DNA of 5,330 nucleotides from Comamonadaceae bacterium (GTDB lineage: Bacteria; Pseudomonadota; Gammaproteobacteria; Burkholderiales; Burkholderiaceae_C), in the NCBI GenBank assembly GCA_947466165.1, contig CANIDW010000136.1:1-5330 (forward strand), read 5' to 3'. Below the pieces are notes generated by a model that had not been told where the DNA came from, searched no databases, and saw only the letters and a list, made by a program, of their open reading frames with translations. The translations under genes were made by a program, and so were the position numbers. Within the stretch, counting starts at the first letter, position 1; each line of letters begins with the position of its first letter. This document shows positions 1 through 5,330 of the stretch, piece by piece.

Positions 1-558
1 GTTGAGGCCGATGTGCTCAAAGTCGACTTCACTGCTCTCGCTAAAAGCATGGTGAGCCAGACACAGACGCCAAGCAAAATACGCGTGGTCGGCAATCTTC
101 CTTACAACATTTCCACGCCCATCCTCTTTCATTTACTGGACGCCGTAGCGGTGATTGAAGACCAGCATTTCATGCTGCAAAAGGAAGTCGTCGACCGCAT
201 GGTGGCCAAGCCCTGCAGCGCTGACTATGGGCGATTGAGCGTGATGCTCCAGTGGCGCTACGCCATGGAAAACGTGCTGTTGGTGCCGCCCCACTGCTTT
301 GACCCGCCCCCCCGCGTGAACAGCGCCATTGTGCGCATGGTGCCGCATGCCGAGCCGGCAGTCCTCGATGTCAAACTTCTCAGCGAGCTTGTGCAGGTGG
401 CTTTCAGTCAGCGGCGTAAATTAATGCGCCATACCTTGGGGCAGTGGCTGCAGGCGCGCGACTTCAAGGGCGACTTCAGTGTTCAGCGTCGCGCTGAAGA
501 AGTGCCTGTGCACGAGTATGTGGCGCTGGTGCAGGCGCTGAGCGCAGCGACAGATTGA
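1..558 (+). CDS. rsmA: 16S rRNA (adenine(1518)-N6/adenine(1519)-N6)-dimethyltransferase RsmA/KsgA, 3' part
   Basis: The frame is open from the first base, so the start lies outside the window and 185 residues are visible. Family members are about 255-270 aa, so roughly 70-85 N-terminal residues, including the glycine-rich SAM loop, are missing. The visible part begins with EADVLKVDF, matching the acidic SAM-binding segment of the family. The catalytic NLPYNIS motif follows at visible residues 32-38 (nt 94-114). Next come QKEVVDRM, then [10 protein letters not shown], then [14 protein letters not shown], all characteristic of KsgA, and a C-terminal helical domain containing [12 protein letters not shown]. 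By family, the enzyme uses SAM to dimethylate two adjacent adenines in the 3'-terminal hairpin of 16S rRNA during late 30S maturation in the cytoplasm. The stop (TGA) is followed by a terminator hairpin about 30 nt later. No defect is seen in the visible part. The assignment is secure. Confidence 0.97.
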   Translation, partial: VEADVLKVDFTALAKSMVSQTQTPSKIRVVGNLPYNISTPILFHLLDAVAVIEDQHFMLQKEVVDRMVAKPCSADYGRLSVMLQWRYAMENVLLVPPHCFDPPPRVNSAIVRMVPHAEPAVLDVKLLSELVQVAFSQRRKLMRHTLGQWLQARDFKGDFSVQRRAEEVPVHEYVALVQALSAATD

Positions 559-586
559 GGTCTGCCCCTCTTTGCGAGCCGCCCGT

Positions 587-613
587 AAAAAAGCCCGCTT
601 GAAGCGGGCTTTT
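587..613. terminator. Bidirectional rho-independent terminator between convergent genes
   Basis: A 10-bp perfect stem, AAAAGCCCGC (589-598) with GCGGGCTTTT (604-613), encloses the 5-nt loop TTGAA. On the plus strand the GC stem runs into four T's and would end the ksgA transcript 30 nt after its stop. On the minus strand the stem is followed by six T's (complement of 587-592) and would end the transcript of the RNase/barstar genes. Its position between convergent genes fits a shared terminator. Confidence 0.88.
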
Positions 614-633
614 CTGGAGCAAGCGTGCTGCGC

Positions 634-819
634 TTAAGCTGCTGCCAACCAATAGCCCGCGTTGAACGGGCTGCTCATGCGCAGTGCCAATGGTGACACG
701 TCGATGAGTTTGTCGGTTGGCATGATTTCGCCACCGTCTTCCAATGCATGCTGGGCCTCATTTGCCCGATCCCCTTGGCCAATGTCTGGGGAGCGGGCTA
801 CAGAAAAGAATAGAAACAT
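634..819 (-). other. Doubtful short reading frame after barstar (61 codons)
   Basis: A minus-strand frame runs from an ATG at 819, inside the last codons of the barstar gene, to a TAA at 634-636. The reading frame differs from that of barstar and overlaps it by 22 nt. The last 29 residues could alternatively start at an internal ATG (MPTDKLIDVSPL...). Codon third positions in that last part are rich in G/C and the composition looks protein-like (GDRANEAQHALEDGGE). However, neither ATG has a convincing ribosome binding site and I recognise no family. Part of the frame coincides with a hairpin (654-672). It could be a small coupled gene, the remnant of a longer gene, or simply an open stretch of non-coding GC-rich DNA. 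Apart from this frame and the two hairpins, I see nothing in 559-797. Confidence 0.2.
654..672. repeat. Hairpin resembling the nearby terminator stem
   Basis: AGCCCG (654-659) pairs with CGGGCT (667-672) around a 7-nt loop. The 19-mer AGCCCGCGTTGAACGGGCT closely resembles the core of the terminator at 592-610, AGCCCGCTTGAAGCGGGCT; they differ by one inserted and one lost base. There is no T-run on either side, so it is unlikely to terminate efficiently alone. It may be an accessory or decayed copy of the terminator, or a coincidence. Confidence 0.4.
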
Positions 820-1199
820 CGGAACGGTATCTTTCGATCCGCCCAATAGTCGGCCGCATCCCTGAAGATGTCGAGCAGTTGCTCCCGCGCTTCTTTGTCG
901 AACTTTGCGTTGGCCGGAATTTGTTCCAGCACAACGACGAAGCCCGGTTGCTGGCCGGACTTGTGAACAAGGTCGGTCATGCAATCGAAAAGCGCATCAA
1001 AATTTTTGCCGAAATGCGCAGGAAATGTGTACTGGGCCGCGATCATGTCCAGCACATCCTGTTTGCTCTGAGCGCTGCTCAGGTTGGCATAAAGGAAGTG
1101 CTGACCCAGTGCGGTCGCCGCGCCTTGCAATTCCGGTACGCGGAATGCGCGTATGGATTGAACAATGTTCGGCCTCACAGTACGAAGTGGTGTGTCCAT
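798..1199 (-). CDS. Barstar-family ribonuclease inhibitor
   Basis: The 133-aa product from the ATG at 1199 is a barstar-like protein, probably cytoplasmic since no signal peptide is seen. The diagnostic block is FPAHFGKNFDALFDCMTD (residues 59-76), aligning with the barnase-binding helix of Bacillus barstar. Asp68 and Asp72 correspond to barstar Asp35 and Asp39, and Cys73 to Cys40. Further on, IFRDA places Asp114 at barstar Glu76. These acidic residues plug the basic active site of barnase-type RNases. The protein ends with the last beta-strand (IPFRCFYSFL), as barstar does, so the C-terminus looks natural. It has about 33 extra N-terminal residues compared with Bacillus barstar. An upstream ATG at 1223 would add 8 residues but lacks a ribosome binding site, whereas AAGAGAAG lies 5 nt before the chosen start. 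The gene lies 75 nt downstream of a secreted barnase-type RNase gene on the same strand, its presumed target. The pairing is inferred from adjacency and family. Confidence 0.9.
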   Translation of the reverse strand: MDTPLRTVRPNIVQSIRAFRVPELQGAATALGQHFLYANLSSAQSKQDVLDMIAAQYTFPAHFGKNFDALFDCMTDLVHKSGQQPGFVVVLEQIPANAKFDKEAREQLLDIFRDAADYWADRKIPFRCFYSFL

Positions 1200-1204
1200 C
1201 TTCG

Positions 1205-1212
1205 CTTCTCTT
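1205..1212 (-). promoter_or_regulatory. Ribosome binding site of the barstar gene
   Basis: The minus strand reads AAGAGAAG, 5 nt before the ATG at 1199. No similar purine stretch precedes the alternative ATG at 1223, so this site decides the start. Confidence 0.55.
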
Positions 1213-1274
1213 TCTAAAAACATGCTAACTGAAAAATCAACTCAAACTGTTAAAACCAGCTCTTACGATCGCGC

Positions 1275-1682
1275 TCATCGAACGATCTGGCGAAAGCTGC
1301 CATAGTGGTCGTCGGTGTAAAAGCAGGCGTCGGGTGAACGTGGCTGCTGGCCACCGCACACAATACGCCGCGCTCCGCGACTACTTTCTCCTGGCGTTCG
1401 GACGGTGTATTCGCGGTAATAACCGCGCTGGCGAGCGGGAAGAATCTTTTCCCGGTTGCCGAACACCGTGCCGTCCTTTTCATACTTAAAAGGCCCACCC
1501 TTTTCTATCAGCGCCATCATGTCCCGTCCTTGCGGGGGCAGTGCGGCCACTGTCATGGTTTGCAAAACCGCCGCCGGGGCTTCGGTTTTGGCCTGCACGG
1601 ATGTGCCGATCAAACCACCAGACAGTGCCAGCAGAGCCATCGCAGCGGCTCTAGCCCAGACACCGCAAGGATTGCGCAACAT
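1275..1682 (-). CDS. Secreted guanyl-specific ribonuclease, RNase Sa/barnase (N1/T1) family
   Basis: The 135-aa product starts at the ATG at 1682. Residues 1-31 look like a Sec signal peptide: Arg3 and Arg11, a hydrophobic stretch AAAMALLALSGGLIG, then a likely cleavage after VQA. The mature part aligns closely with Streptomyces RNase Sa (from memory): ALPPQGRDMMALIEKGGPF, then VFGNRE, then GYYREYTVRTPG, then RGARRIVCG, then YTDDHY. Glu91, Arg102, Arg106 and His126 match RNase Sa Glu54, Arg65, Arg69 and His85 (barnase Glu73, Arg83, Arg87, His102). Asn76-Arg77-Glu78 match the guanine-recognition residues Asn39-Arg40-Glu41. The family cleaves RNA 3' of guanosine through a 2',3'-cyclic phosphate. 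All these residues are present, so activity is expected. The RNase Sa disulfide cysteines are absent; Cys109 and Cys120 flank a small insertion instead. A GTG at 1691 could add three residues, but it overlaps the ribosome binding site. The barstar gene follows 75 nt downstream, suggesting an enzyme/immunity pair. Its biological role (nutrient scavenging, competition) is not shown by the sequence. Confidence 0.93.
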   Translation of the reverse strand: MLRNPCGVWARAAAMALLALSGGLIGTSVQAKTEAPAAVLQTMTVAALPPQGRDMMALIEKGGPFKYEKDGTVFGNREKILPARQRGYYREYTVRTPGESSRGARRIVCGGQQPRSPDACFYTDDHYGSFRQIVR

Positions 1683-1690
1683 GAAAAACA

Positions 1691-1695
1691 CCTTT
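1691..1695 (-). promoter_or_regulatory. Ribosome binding site of the ribonuclease gene
   Basis: The minus strand reads AAAGG (in GAAAGGTG), 8 nt before the ATG at 1682. The alternative GTG at 1689-1691 overlaps it, so the ATG is preferred. Confidence 0.65.
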
Positions 1696-1726
1696 CACGA
1701 TTTCAGGTTATTTCGCACCAAGTACG

Positions 1727-1736
1727 GGGTTAACCC
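1727..1736. repeat. 10-bp perfect palindrome GGGTTAACCC
   Basis: A self-complementary decamer centred about 50 nt upstream of the ribonuclease ATG. Its position between the upstream gene and the RNase start would suit an operator, but no regulator can be named from the sequence. Confidence 0.4.
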
Positions 1737-1753
1737 TGAATCTTCAAGGCGTA

Positions 1754-1766
1754 GTTTGACTCAAAC
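1754..1766. repeat. 13-bp inverted repeat GTTTGACTCAAAC
   Basis: Two perfect 6-nt arms around one central base, about 75 nt upstream of the ribonuclease ATG. The octamer ACTCAAAC within it (1759-1766) recurs in the spacer before the barstar gene (1240-1247). A candidate operator by position and symmetry only. Confidence 0.4.
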
Positions 1767-1784
1767 GCACGGAAAAAGCAACAG

Positions 1785-1805
1785 TTTGCCCAATAATTGG
1801 GCAAA
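1785..1805. repeat. 21-bp perfect inverted repeat, possible terminator or operator
   Basis: TTTGCCCAAT (1785-1794) and ATTGGGCAAA (1796-1805) are perfect complements around a single central A. In minus-strand RNA it could fold into a stem of about 9 bp with a 3-nt loop. A run of five T's follows after 7 nt (CTGTTGCTTTTT), so it might act as a weak terminator for maeB. The tight symmetry also fits a dimeric regulator site for the ribonuclease gene. The sequence does not decide between these. Confidence 0.5.
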
Positions 1806-1816
1806 GAGTGGGCGAC

Positions 1817-1842
1817 GCCGGCGCTAAAAAGTTAGCGCTGGC
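1817..1842. repeat. 11-bp hairpin just downstream of maeB
   Basis: Arms 1817-1827 (GCCGGCGCTAA) and 1832-1842 (TTAGCGCTGGC) pair over 11 bp with one G-T mismatch and a 4-nt loop. It begins 15 nt after the maeB stop on the minus strand. No T-run follows directly, so it is not a canonical rho-independent terminator. It may stabilise the 3' end of the maeB mRNA or help end transcription together with the next inverted repeat (1785-1805). Confidence 0.5.
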
Positions 1843-1857
1843 TTCCTCTAAAGGCTT

Positions 1858-4167
1858 TTAACGGCCTGAGTTTGCGTCTGCAACAGTCAAAGCTGTCATG
1901 TTGACGATACGCCTGACGGTGGCGCTGGCGGTCAGAATATGGACCGGTTTGTCCGCCCCCAGTAAAACCGGGCCGATGGCAATGTTGCCGCCGGCAGCGG
2001 TTTTGAGCAGGTTGTAGGCGATATTGGCGGCATCAATATTGGGAAACACCAGCAAATTGGCCTCTCCGCCCAGTGTGCTGTTCGGCATCACGTTGGCGCG
2101 CGCTTCGGCGTCCAGTGCGACATCTCCGTGCATTTCGCCGTCAACTTCCAGCCAGGGCGCCTTATCTCGCAGCAAGGCCAGAGCCTGTCGCATCTTGAGC
2201 GCACTGGGTAAATTGGAGGAGCCGAAATTCGAATGTGACAGAAGCGCGACTTTGGGTTTGATGCCAAAGCGCATCATTTCTTCTGCCGCCATTGTGGTGA
2301 TTTCAGCGAGTTGTTCGGCCGTCGGGTCGTAGTTCACGTGCGTGTCGAGCAGGAACACCTGGCGCCCGGGCAGCATCAAACCGTTCATGCAGGCATAGGT
2401 ATGAACGCCGGCGCGCCTACCGATGACTTGGTCCAGGTAGTCGAGGTGAAGGGACGTGGTGCCCCAGGTGCCACAGATCAGGCCATCGGTATCGCCCTTG
2501 TGCAGCAGCATGGCGCCAATCAGCGTCAGACGTCTGCGCATTTCGATCTTGGCGATTTGCGTGGTCACCCCGCGGCGCTCCATCATGCGGTGGTATGTCT
2601 GCCAGAAGTCCCGGTAGCGCAGGTCCTGCTCGACGTTGACTATGTCGTAGTCGAGCTCTTCTTTGAGGCGCAGGCCGAACTGCTCAATGCGCTGGGCAAT
2701 GACGGCCGGCCGGCCGATCAGGGTCGGGCGGGCCAGTCCTTCGTCAACCACGATCTGGCAGGCGCGCAGCACGCGCTCTTCCTCGCCTTCGGCGTAGGCC
2801 ACGCGTTTGCGGCTGGCCGATTTGGCGGCGGCAAAGATGGGCTTCATCATGGTGCCGGAGGCATAGACGAAGCTTTGCAGTTTCTGGCGGTAAGCGTCCA
2901 TGTCCAGGATGGGGCGCAGCGCCACACCACTTTCGGCCGCCGCCTGGGCCACGGCCGGCGCTATCTTGATCATCAGACGCGGGTCAAAGGGCTTGGGAAT
3001 CAGGTATTCAGGGCCGAAAGCCAGCGTCTGACCCGCGTAAGCGGCCGCTACCACTTCGCTTTGCTCTGCTTGCGCCAGTTCCGCAATAGCGTACACCGCG
3101 GCAATTTCCATCTCCACCGTGATGGTCGAGGCCCCCGCGTCCAGCGCACCGCGAAAAATATACGGAAAGCACAGGACGTTGTTGACCTGGTTGGGGTAAT
3201 CGGTGCGACCTGTCGCCATGATGGCGTCATCACGCACCGACTTAACGTCTTCGGGTGTTATTTCAGGGTTGGGGTTGGCCAGCGCGAAAATGATGGGCTT
3301 GGCCGCCATTTTCTTGACCATCTCTTTTTTGAGCACGCCGCCGGCGGACAGGCCCAGAAAAATATCGGCGCCATCGATAATCTCGCCCAGCGTGCGCGCC
3401 GTGGTTTTTTGCGAAAACAGGATCTTGTCCTCATCCATCAGCTCGGTCCGGCCTTCATAAACCACGCCGGCCAGGTCGGTCACAAAGATATTTTGGCGCG
3501 GCAAGCCCAGTTTGAGCATCAGGTTCAAACATGCCAATGCGGCAGCGCCAGCGCCGGAAGTCACTAGTTTGACTTTTTTAAGGTCTTTACCGGCAACCTT
3601 GAGTGCATTCAATATCGCAGCGGCCACAGTGATGGCCGTGCCATGCTGGTCATCATGAAACACTGGGATCTTCATGCGCTTGCGCAATTCGCGCTCTACA
3701 TAAAAGCAGTCCGGTGCCTTGATGTCTTCTAAATTGATGGCGCCGAATGTTGGCTCCAGCGCGGCAATCACCTCCACCAGCTTGACCGGGTCTTGCTCGT
3801 CGATTTCGATGTCGAACACATCCACGCCGGCAAACTTCTTGAATAAAACAGCTTTGCCTTCCATCACCGGTTTCGACGCCAGCGGCCCGATGTTGCCCAG
3901 GCCAAGCACGGCCGTCCCATTGGTGATAACAGCCACCAGGTTGCCGCGGCTGGTGTATTTGAAGGCGGCGTTCGGGTCTTTGACGATTTCTTCGCAGGGG
4001 GCGGCCACGCCAGGCGTGTAGGCCAGCGCCAAGTCATGCTGGTTAATCAACTGCTTGGTGGCGGCAATGGCTACTTTGCCGGGGGTGGGGAACTCGTGGT
4101 ACTCAAGAGCGGCGCGACGCAGTTCATCGCGCTTTTCCTGTTGCTTGTCGACCGGGGTGCTGGACAT
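1858..4167 (-). CDS. maeB: NADP-dependent malic enzyme with C-terminal phosphotransacetylase-like domain
   Basis: The 769-aa product has the two-domain architecture and length of bacterial MaeB (E. coli about 759 aa). The N-terminal malic enzyme part contains YTPGVAAPC (residues 50-58), [13 protein letters not shown] (82-94), [14 protein letters not shown] (103-116, with the conserved lysine), the metal-ligand region [10 protein letters not shown] (146-155) and HDDQHGTA (171-178). The Rossmann loop SGAGAAALA (204-212) and ALANPNPEI (295-303) follow. From about residue 445 on, starting near [18 protein letters not shown], is the phosphate acetyltransferase-like domain ([43 protein letters not shown]). 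In E. coli MaeB this domain mediates oligomerisation and acetyl-CoA inhibition. The enzyme oxidatively decarboxylates malate to pyruvate with NADP, supplying NADPH in the cytoplasm. The start at 4167 is supported by GGAGAG 7 nt upstream. The gene is intact. The separate, longer spacers on both sides suggest its own transcript. Confidence 0.97.
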   Translation of the reverse strand: MSSTPVDKQQEKRDELRRAALEYHEFPTPGKVAIAATKQLINQHDLALAYTPGVAAPCEEIVKDPNAAFKYTSRGNLVAVITNGTAVLGLGNIGPLASKPVMEGKAVLFKKFAGVDVFDIEIDEQDPVKLVEVIAALEPTFGAINLEDIKAPDCFYVERELRKRMKIPVFHDDQHGTAITVAAAILNALKVAGKDLKKVKLVTSGAGAAALACLNLMLKLGLPRQNIFVTDLAGVVYEGRTELMDEDKILFSQKTTARTLGEIIDGADIFLGLSAGGVLKKEMVKKMAAKPIIFALANPNPEITPEDVKSVRDDAIMATGRTDYPNQVNNVLCFPYIFRGALDAGASTITVEMEIAAVYAIAELAQAEQSEVVAAAYAGQTLAFGPEYLIPKPFDPRLMIKIAPAVAQAAAESGVALRPILDMDAYRQKLQSFVYASGTMMKPIFAAAKSASRKRVAYAEGEEERVLRACQIVVDEGLARPTLIGRPAVIAQRIEQFGLRLKEELDYDIVNVEQDLRYRDFWQTYHRMMERRGVTTQIAKIEMRRRLTLIGAMLLHKGDTDGLICGTWGTTSLHLDYLDQVIGRRAGVHTYACMNGLMLPGRQVFLLDTHVNYDPTAEQLAEITTMAAEEMMRFGIKPKVALLSHSNFGSSNLPSALKMRQALALLRDKAPWLEVDGEMHGDVALDAEARANVMPNSTLGGEANLLVFPNIDAANIAYNLLKTAAGGNIAIGPVLLGADKPVHILTASATVRRIVNMTALTVADANSGR

Positions 4168-4351
4168 GTGGGCGCTCTCCTGCGGGGGCAGCCCTTGCGG
4201 GCGTCAAAGACGGGTAAGAAAAAGCGATTGTAGGCCTCGGGGTGGGCTGGTACGACTTGCAATCCATGCTGTCTGGTCCGGTCGCTTTTGACTTTTTGCC
4301 ACACAAACGCGGTCAGCGAGCCGACTGTCTTTACGCTCAATCGCTACAAAC
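4168..4351 (-). promoter_or_regulatory. Upstream region of maeB
   Basis: These 184 nt separate the flavoprotein stop from the maeB start on the same strand. The minus strand carries a clear ribosome binding site, GGAGAG (4175-4180). A TACAAT hexamer (4227-4232), one mismatch from a sigma-70 -10 box, lies about 60 nt upstream of the ATG, but no good -35 box is found at 16-18 nt, so the promoter is tentative. TGCGGG occurs twice close together (4181-4186 and 4196-4201 on the plus strand) near the ribosome binding site. I see no convincing terminator for the flavoprotein gene, so read-through into maeB is possible. Confidence 0.3.
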
Positions 4352-5330
4352 TCAAGGCTTCAACAGTTTGGCTTGCGCCATCCTTTGAGCGGTTTGCGCA
4401 CCGGCCAGCACAAAGCCGCGCGGCTGGCCGGCATCGTCCAGCCAATGCCAGATGCCTTCGCCGGCGGCGGTCCAATGGCCGGCCAATCCGGCCTGCGCGG
4501 ACGCCACCACCAAGGGCAGGGCAGGTGTCTTGACTGACACCGGCATCAGCGCAAAGGCCAGCGCCGTCGGCGTGCCGGCCAGCGTGGCGGCCAGAGCCCG
4601 CGCAGCGCTCATGATGGGCATGACATACGGTAGCGTGGAGCCGTGCGCCGACAACAGGGAGGGCGCGCTGGCGTACTGGGCGCTGTCGCCTAAAGCGTAA
4701 ATATGCGCTGCGCTGGTTTGCAAAAACGTGTTGACGACGATGGTGCGGTCCACCTGAAGCCCGGCAGCTTGCGCAAGGACTGTGTCGGCGCGCAGACCCA
4801 CGGCGCTGAGCACTGCGTCGGCAGGTAAGCTCTCGCCCGTGGCCAGCGTCACCTGAAGCCGGCCGGCAGCGTGATCCACCGCGCGCACCGTGCAGCCAAA
4901 GTGAAAATGCACGCCCAGCGCCTCCAGTGCCGCTTGCAGGGCGGCGCTGGCCTCGGGCGGCAGCAGGGCGGCCAGCGGGCGCGGCCCGGGGTCTACCACG
5001 CGCACGCGCATGCCGGCTTGCGCCAGGTCATTGGCAAACTCGCAACCGATCAGCCCGGCACCCATGATCAGCACCTCGCGCAGCGGCGCGCCTGGCGACT
5101 CTGCGCCGGCTTGCAGGCGGGCGTGAAAAGCCGCAAAGTCATCCAATGAGTTGATGCTCATCACGGCGTCGGCCGCATCGCCCTGCACCGCCACCCGGAT
5201 GGCTTGCGCGCCTGTGGCCAGCACCAGGGAGCTAAAGGCCAGCGTTTGCAGACCGGCGGCACTGCGCACGCTCAGGGTTTGCGCGGCCGTGTCGATGGCT
5301 TCCACGCGGGTGTGCGCCAGCAGCGTGACA
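4352..5330 (-). CDS. FAD-dependent oxidoreductase, rubredoxin-NAD(+) reductase-like, 5' end missing
   Basis: The frame is open to the right edge (VTLLAHTRVEAID...), so the start and the N-terminal FAD-binding loop lie outside; about 326 residues are visible. The visible part belongs to the pyridine nucleotide-disulfide reductase class-I fold. LVLATGA is followed by the NAD-binding loop LIMGAGLIGCEFANDL (GAGLIG at nt 5045-5062). The second FAD motif IYALGDSAQYA lies at nt 4671-4702, followed by a C-terminal domain containing VSVKTPALPLVV. The GLIGCEFANDL segment and the VKTPALP segment are typical of rubredoxin reductases (AlkT/RubB type), which pass electrons from NAD(P)H through FAD to rubredoxin. 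There is no redox-active CxxC/CxxxxC pair in the visible part, consistent with that class. The electron acceptor is inferred from family resemblance. A rubredoxin gene might lie just beyond the right edge. It could instead be a ferredoxin- or nitrite-reductase-type flavoprotein. The stop TGA is at 4352-4354. Confidence 0.85.
   Translation of the reverse strand, partial: VTLLAHTRVEAIDTAAQTLSVRSAAGLQTLAFSSLVLATGAQAIRVAVQGDAADAVMSINSLDDFAAFHARLQAGAESPGAPLREVLIMGAGLIGCEFANDLAQAGMRVRVVDPGPRPLAALLPPEASAALQAALEALGVHFHFGCTVRAVDHAAGRLQVTLATGESLPADAVLSAVGLRADTVLAQAAGLQVDRTIVVNTFLQTSAAHIYALGDSAQYASAPSLLSAHGSTLPYVMPIMSAARALAATLAGTPTALAFALMPVSVKTPALPLVVASAQAGLAGHWTAAGEGIWHWLDDAGQPRGFVLAGAQTAQRMAQAKLLKP

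Noticed and set aside
798..830. Frameshift truncating barstar
   Set aside because: The protein ends at the final beta-strand (IPFRCFYSFL), the same place as Bacillus barstar (ITIILS), so the stop is in the expected position.
744..1217. Plus-strand open frame (157 codons) opposite barstar
   Set aside because: Antisense to a gene whose protein family is clear. Its own translation shows no family features and it has no ribosome binding site.
798..1223. Longer barstar with an 8-residue N-terminal extension from the ATG at 1223
   Set aside because: No ribosome binding site precedes this ATG, while a purine-rich site sits 5 nt before the ATG at 1199.
1456..1827. Plus-strand frame opposite the RNase gene and its upstream spacer
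   Set aside because: Antisense shadow of the signal peptide and RNase coding region. It runs through the palindromic spacer and the end of the translation is low-complexity basic sequence.
2311..3567. Long plus-strand open frame (418 codons) opposite maeB
   Set aside because: It lies wholly antisense to the well-conserved maeB gene, has a His/Gly/Arg-rich shadow composition and no recognisable domain. GC-rich codon use commonly keeps such antisense frames open.
4071..4340. Minus-strand frame of 89 codons spanning the maeB start
   Set aside because: It overlaps the conserved maeB N-terminus in another frame and covers the maeB ribosome binding site. Its translation is Arg/Pro-rich with no recognisable features.
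1..5330. CRISPR array, insertion sequence, tRNA or rRNA
   Set aside because: No regularly spaced repeats, transposase-like frames, terminal inverted repeats with target duplications, or tRNA cloverleaf were seen on either strand.

Overview
The window looks like a chromosomal stretch from a GC-rich betaproteobacterium, most likely Burkholderiales/Comamonadaceae (Rhodoferax- or Polaromonas-like). This is inferred from the style of the KsgA, MaeB and rubredoxin-reductase-like proteins and from codon use. No database search was possible.

Layout from left to right. On the plus strand, positions 1-558 hold the 3' part of the 16S rRNA dimethyltransferase gene rsmA/ksgA, cut by the window edge. It ends just before a strong rho-independent hairpin (587-613). 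Everything to the right is on the minus strand and converges on that terminator. In transcription order, from the right edge, it reads: a rubredoxin-NAD(+) reductase-like flavoprotein (5' end outside the window), the two-domain NADP malic enzyme MaeB, a small secreted guanyl-specific ribonuclease of the RNase Sa/barnase type, and a barstar-family RNase inhibitor. A 239-nt region between barstar and ksgA holds the terminator, a second related hairpin and a doubtful short reading frame.

The most distinctive element is the tandem ribonuclease/barstar pair. The ribonuclease keeps the catalytic Glu/Arg/His set and the guanine-recognition Asn-Arg-Glu of RNase Sa and carries a signal peptide. The inhibitor keeps the acidic residues that plug the barnase active site. 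The likely logic is an exported RNase with a cytoplasmic inhibitor that protects the producer before export. The enzyme lacks the cysteines of the RNase Sa disulfide and has a different cysteine pair instead. The 175-nt region between maeB and the ribonuclease is rich in inverted repeats and probably holds the end of the maeB transcript and the control region of the RNase/inhibitor pair.

The other genes are core housekeeping: ribosome maturation (KsgA), C4 metabolism and NADPH supply (MaeB), and electron transfer (the flavoprotein). The window contains no tRNA, rRNA, CRISPR array or insertion sequence that I can recognise.
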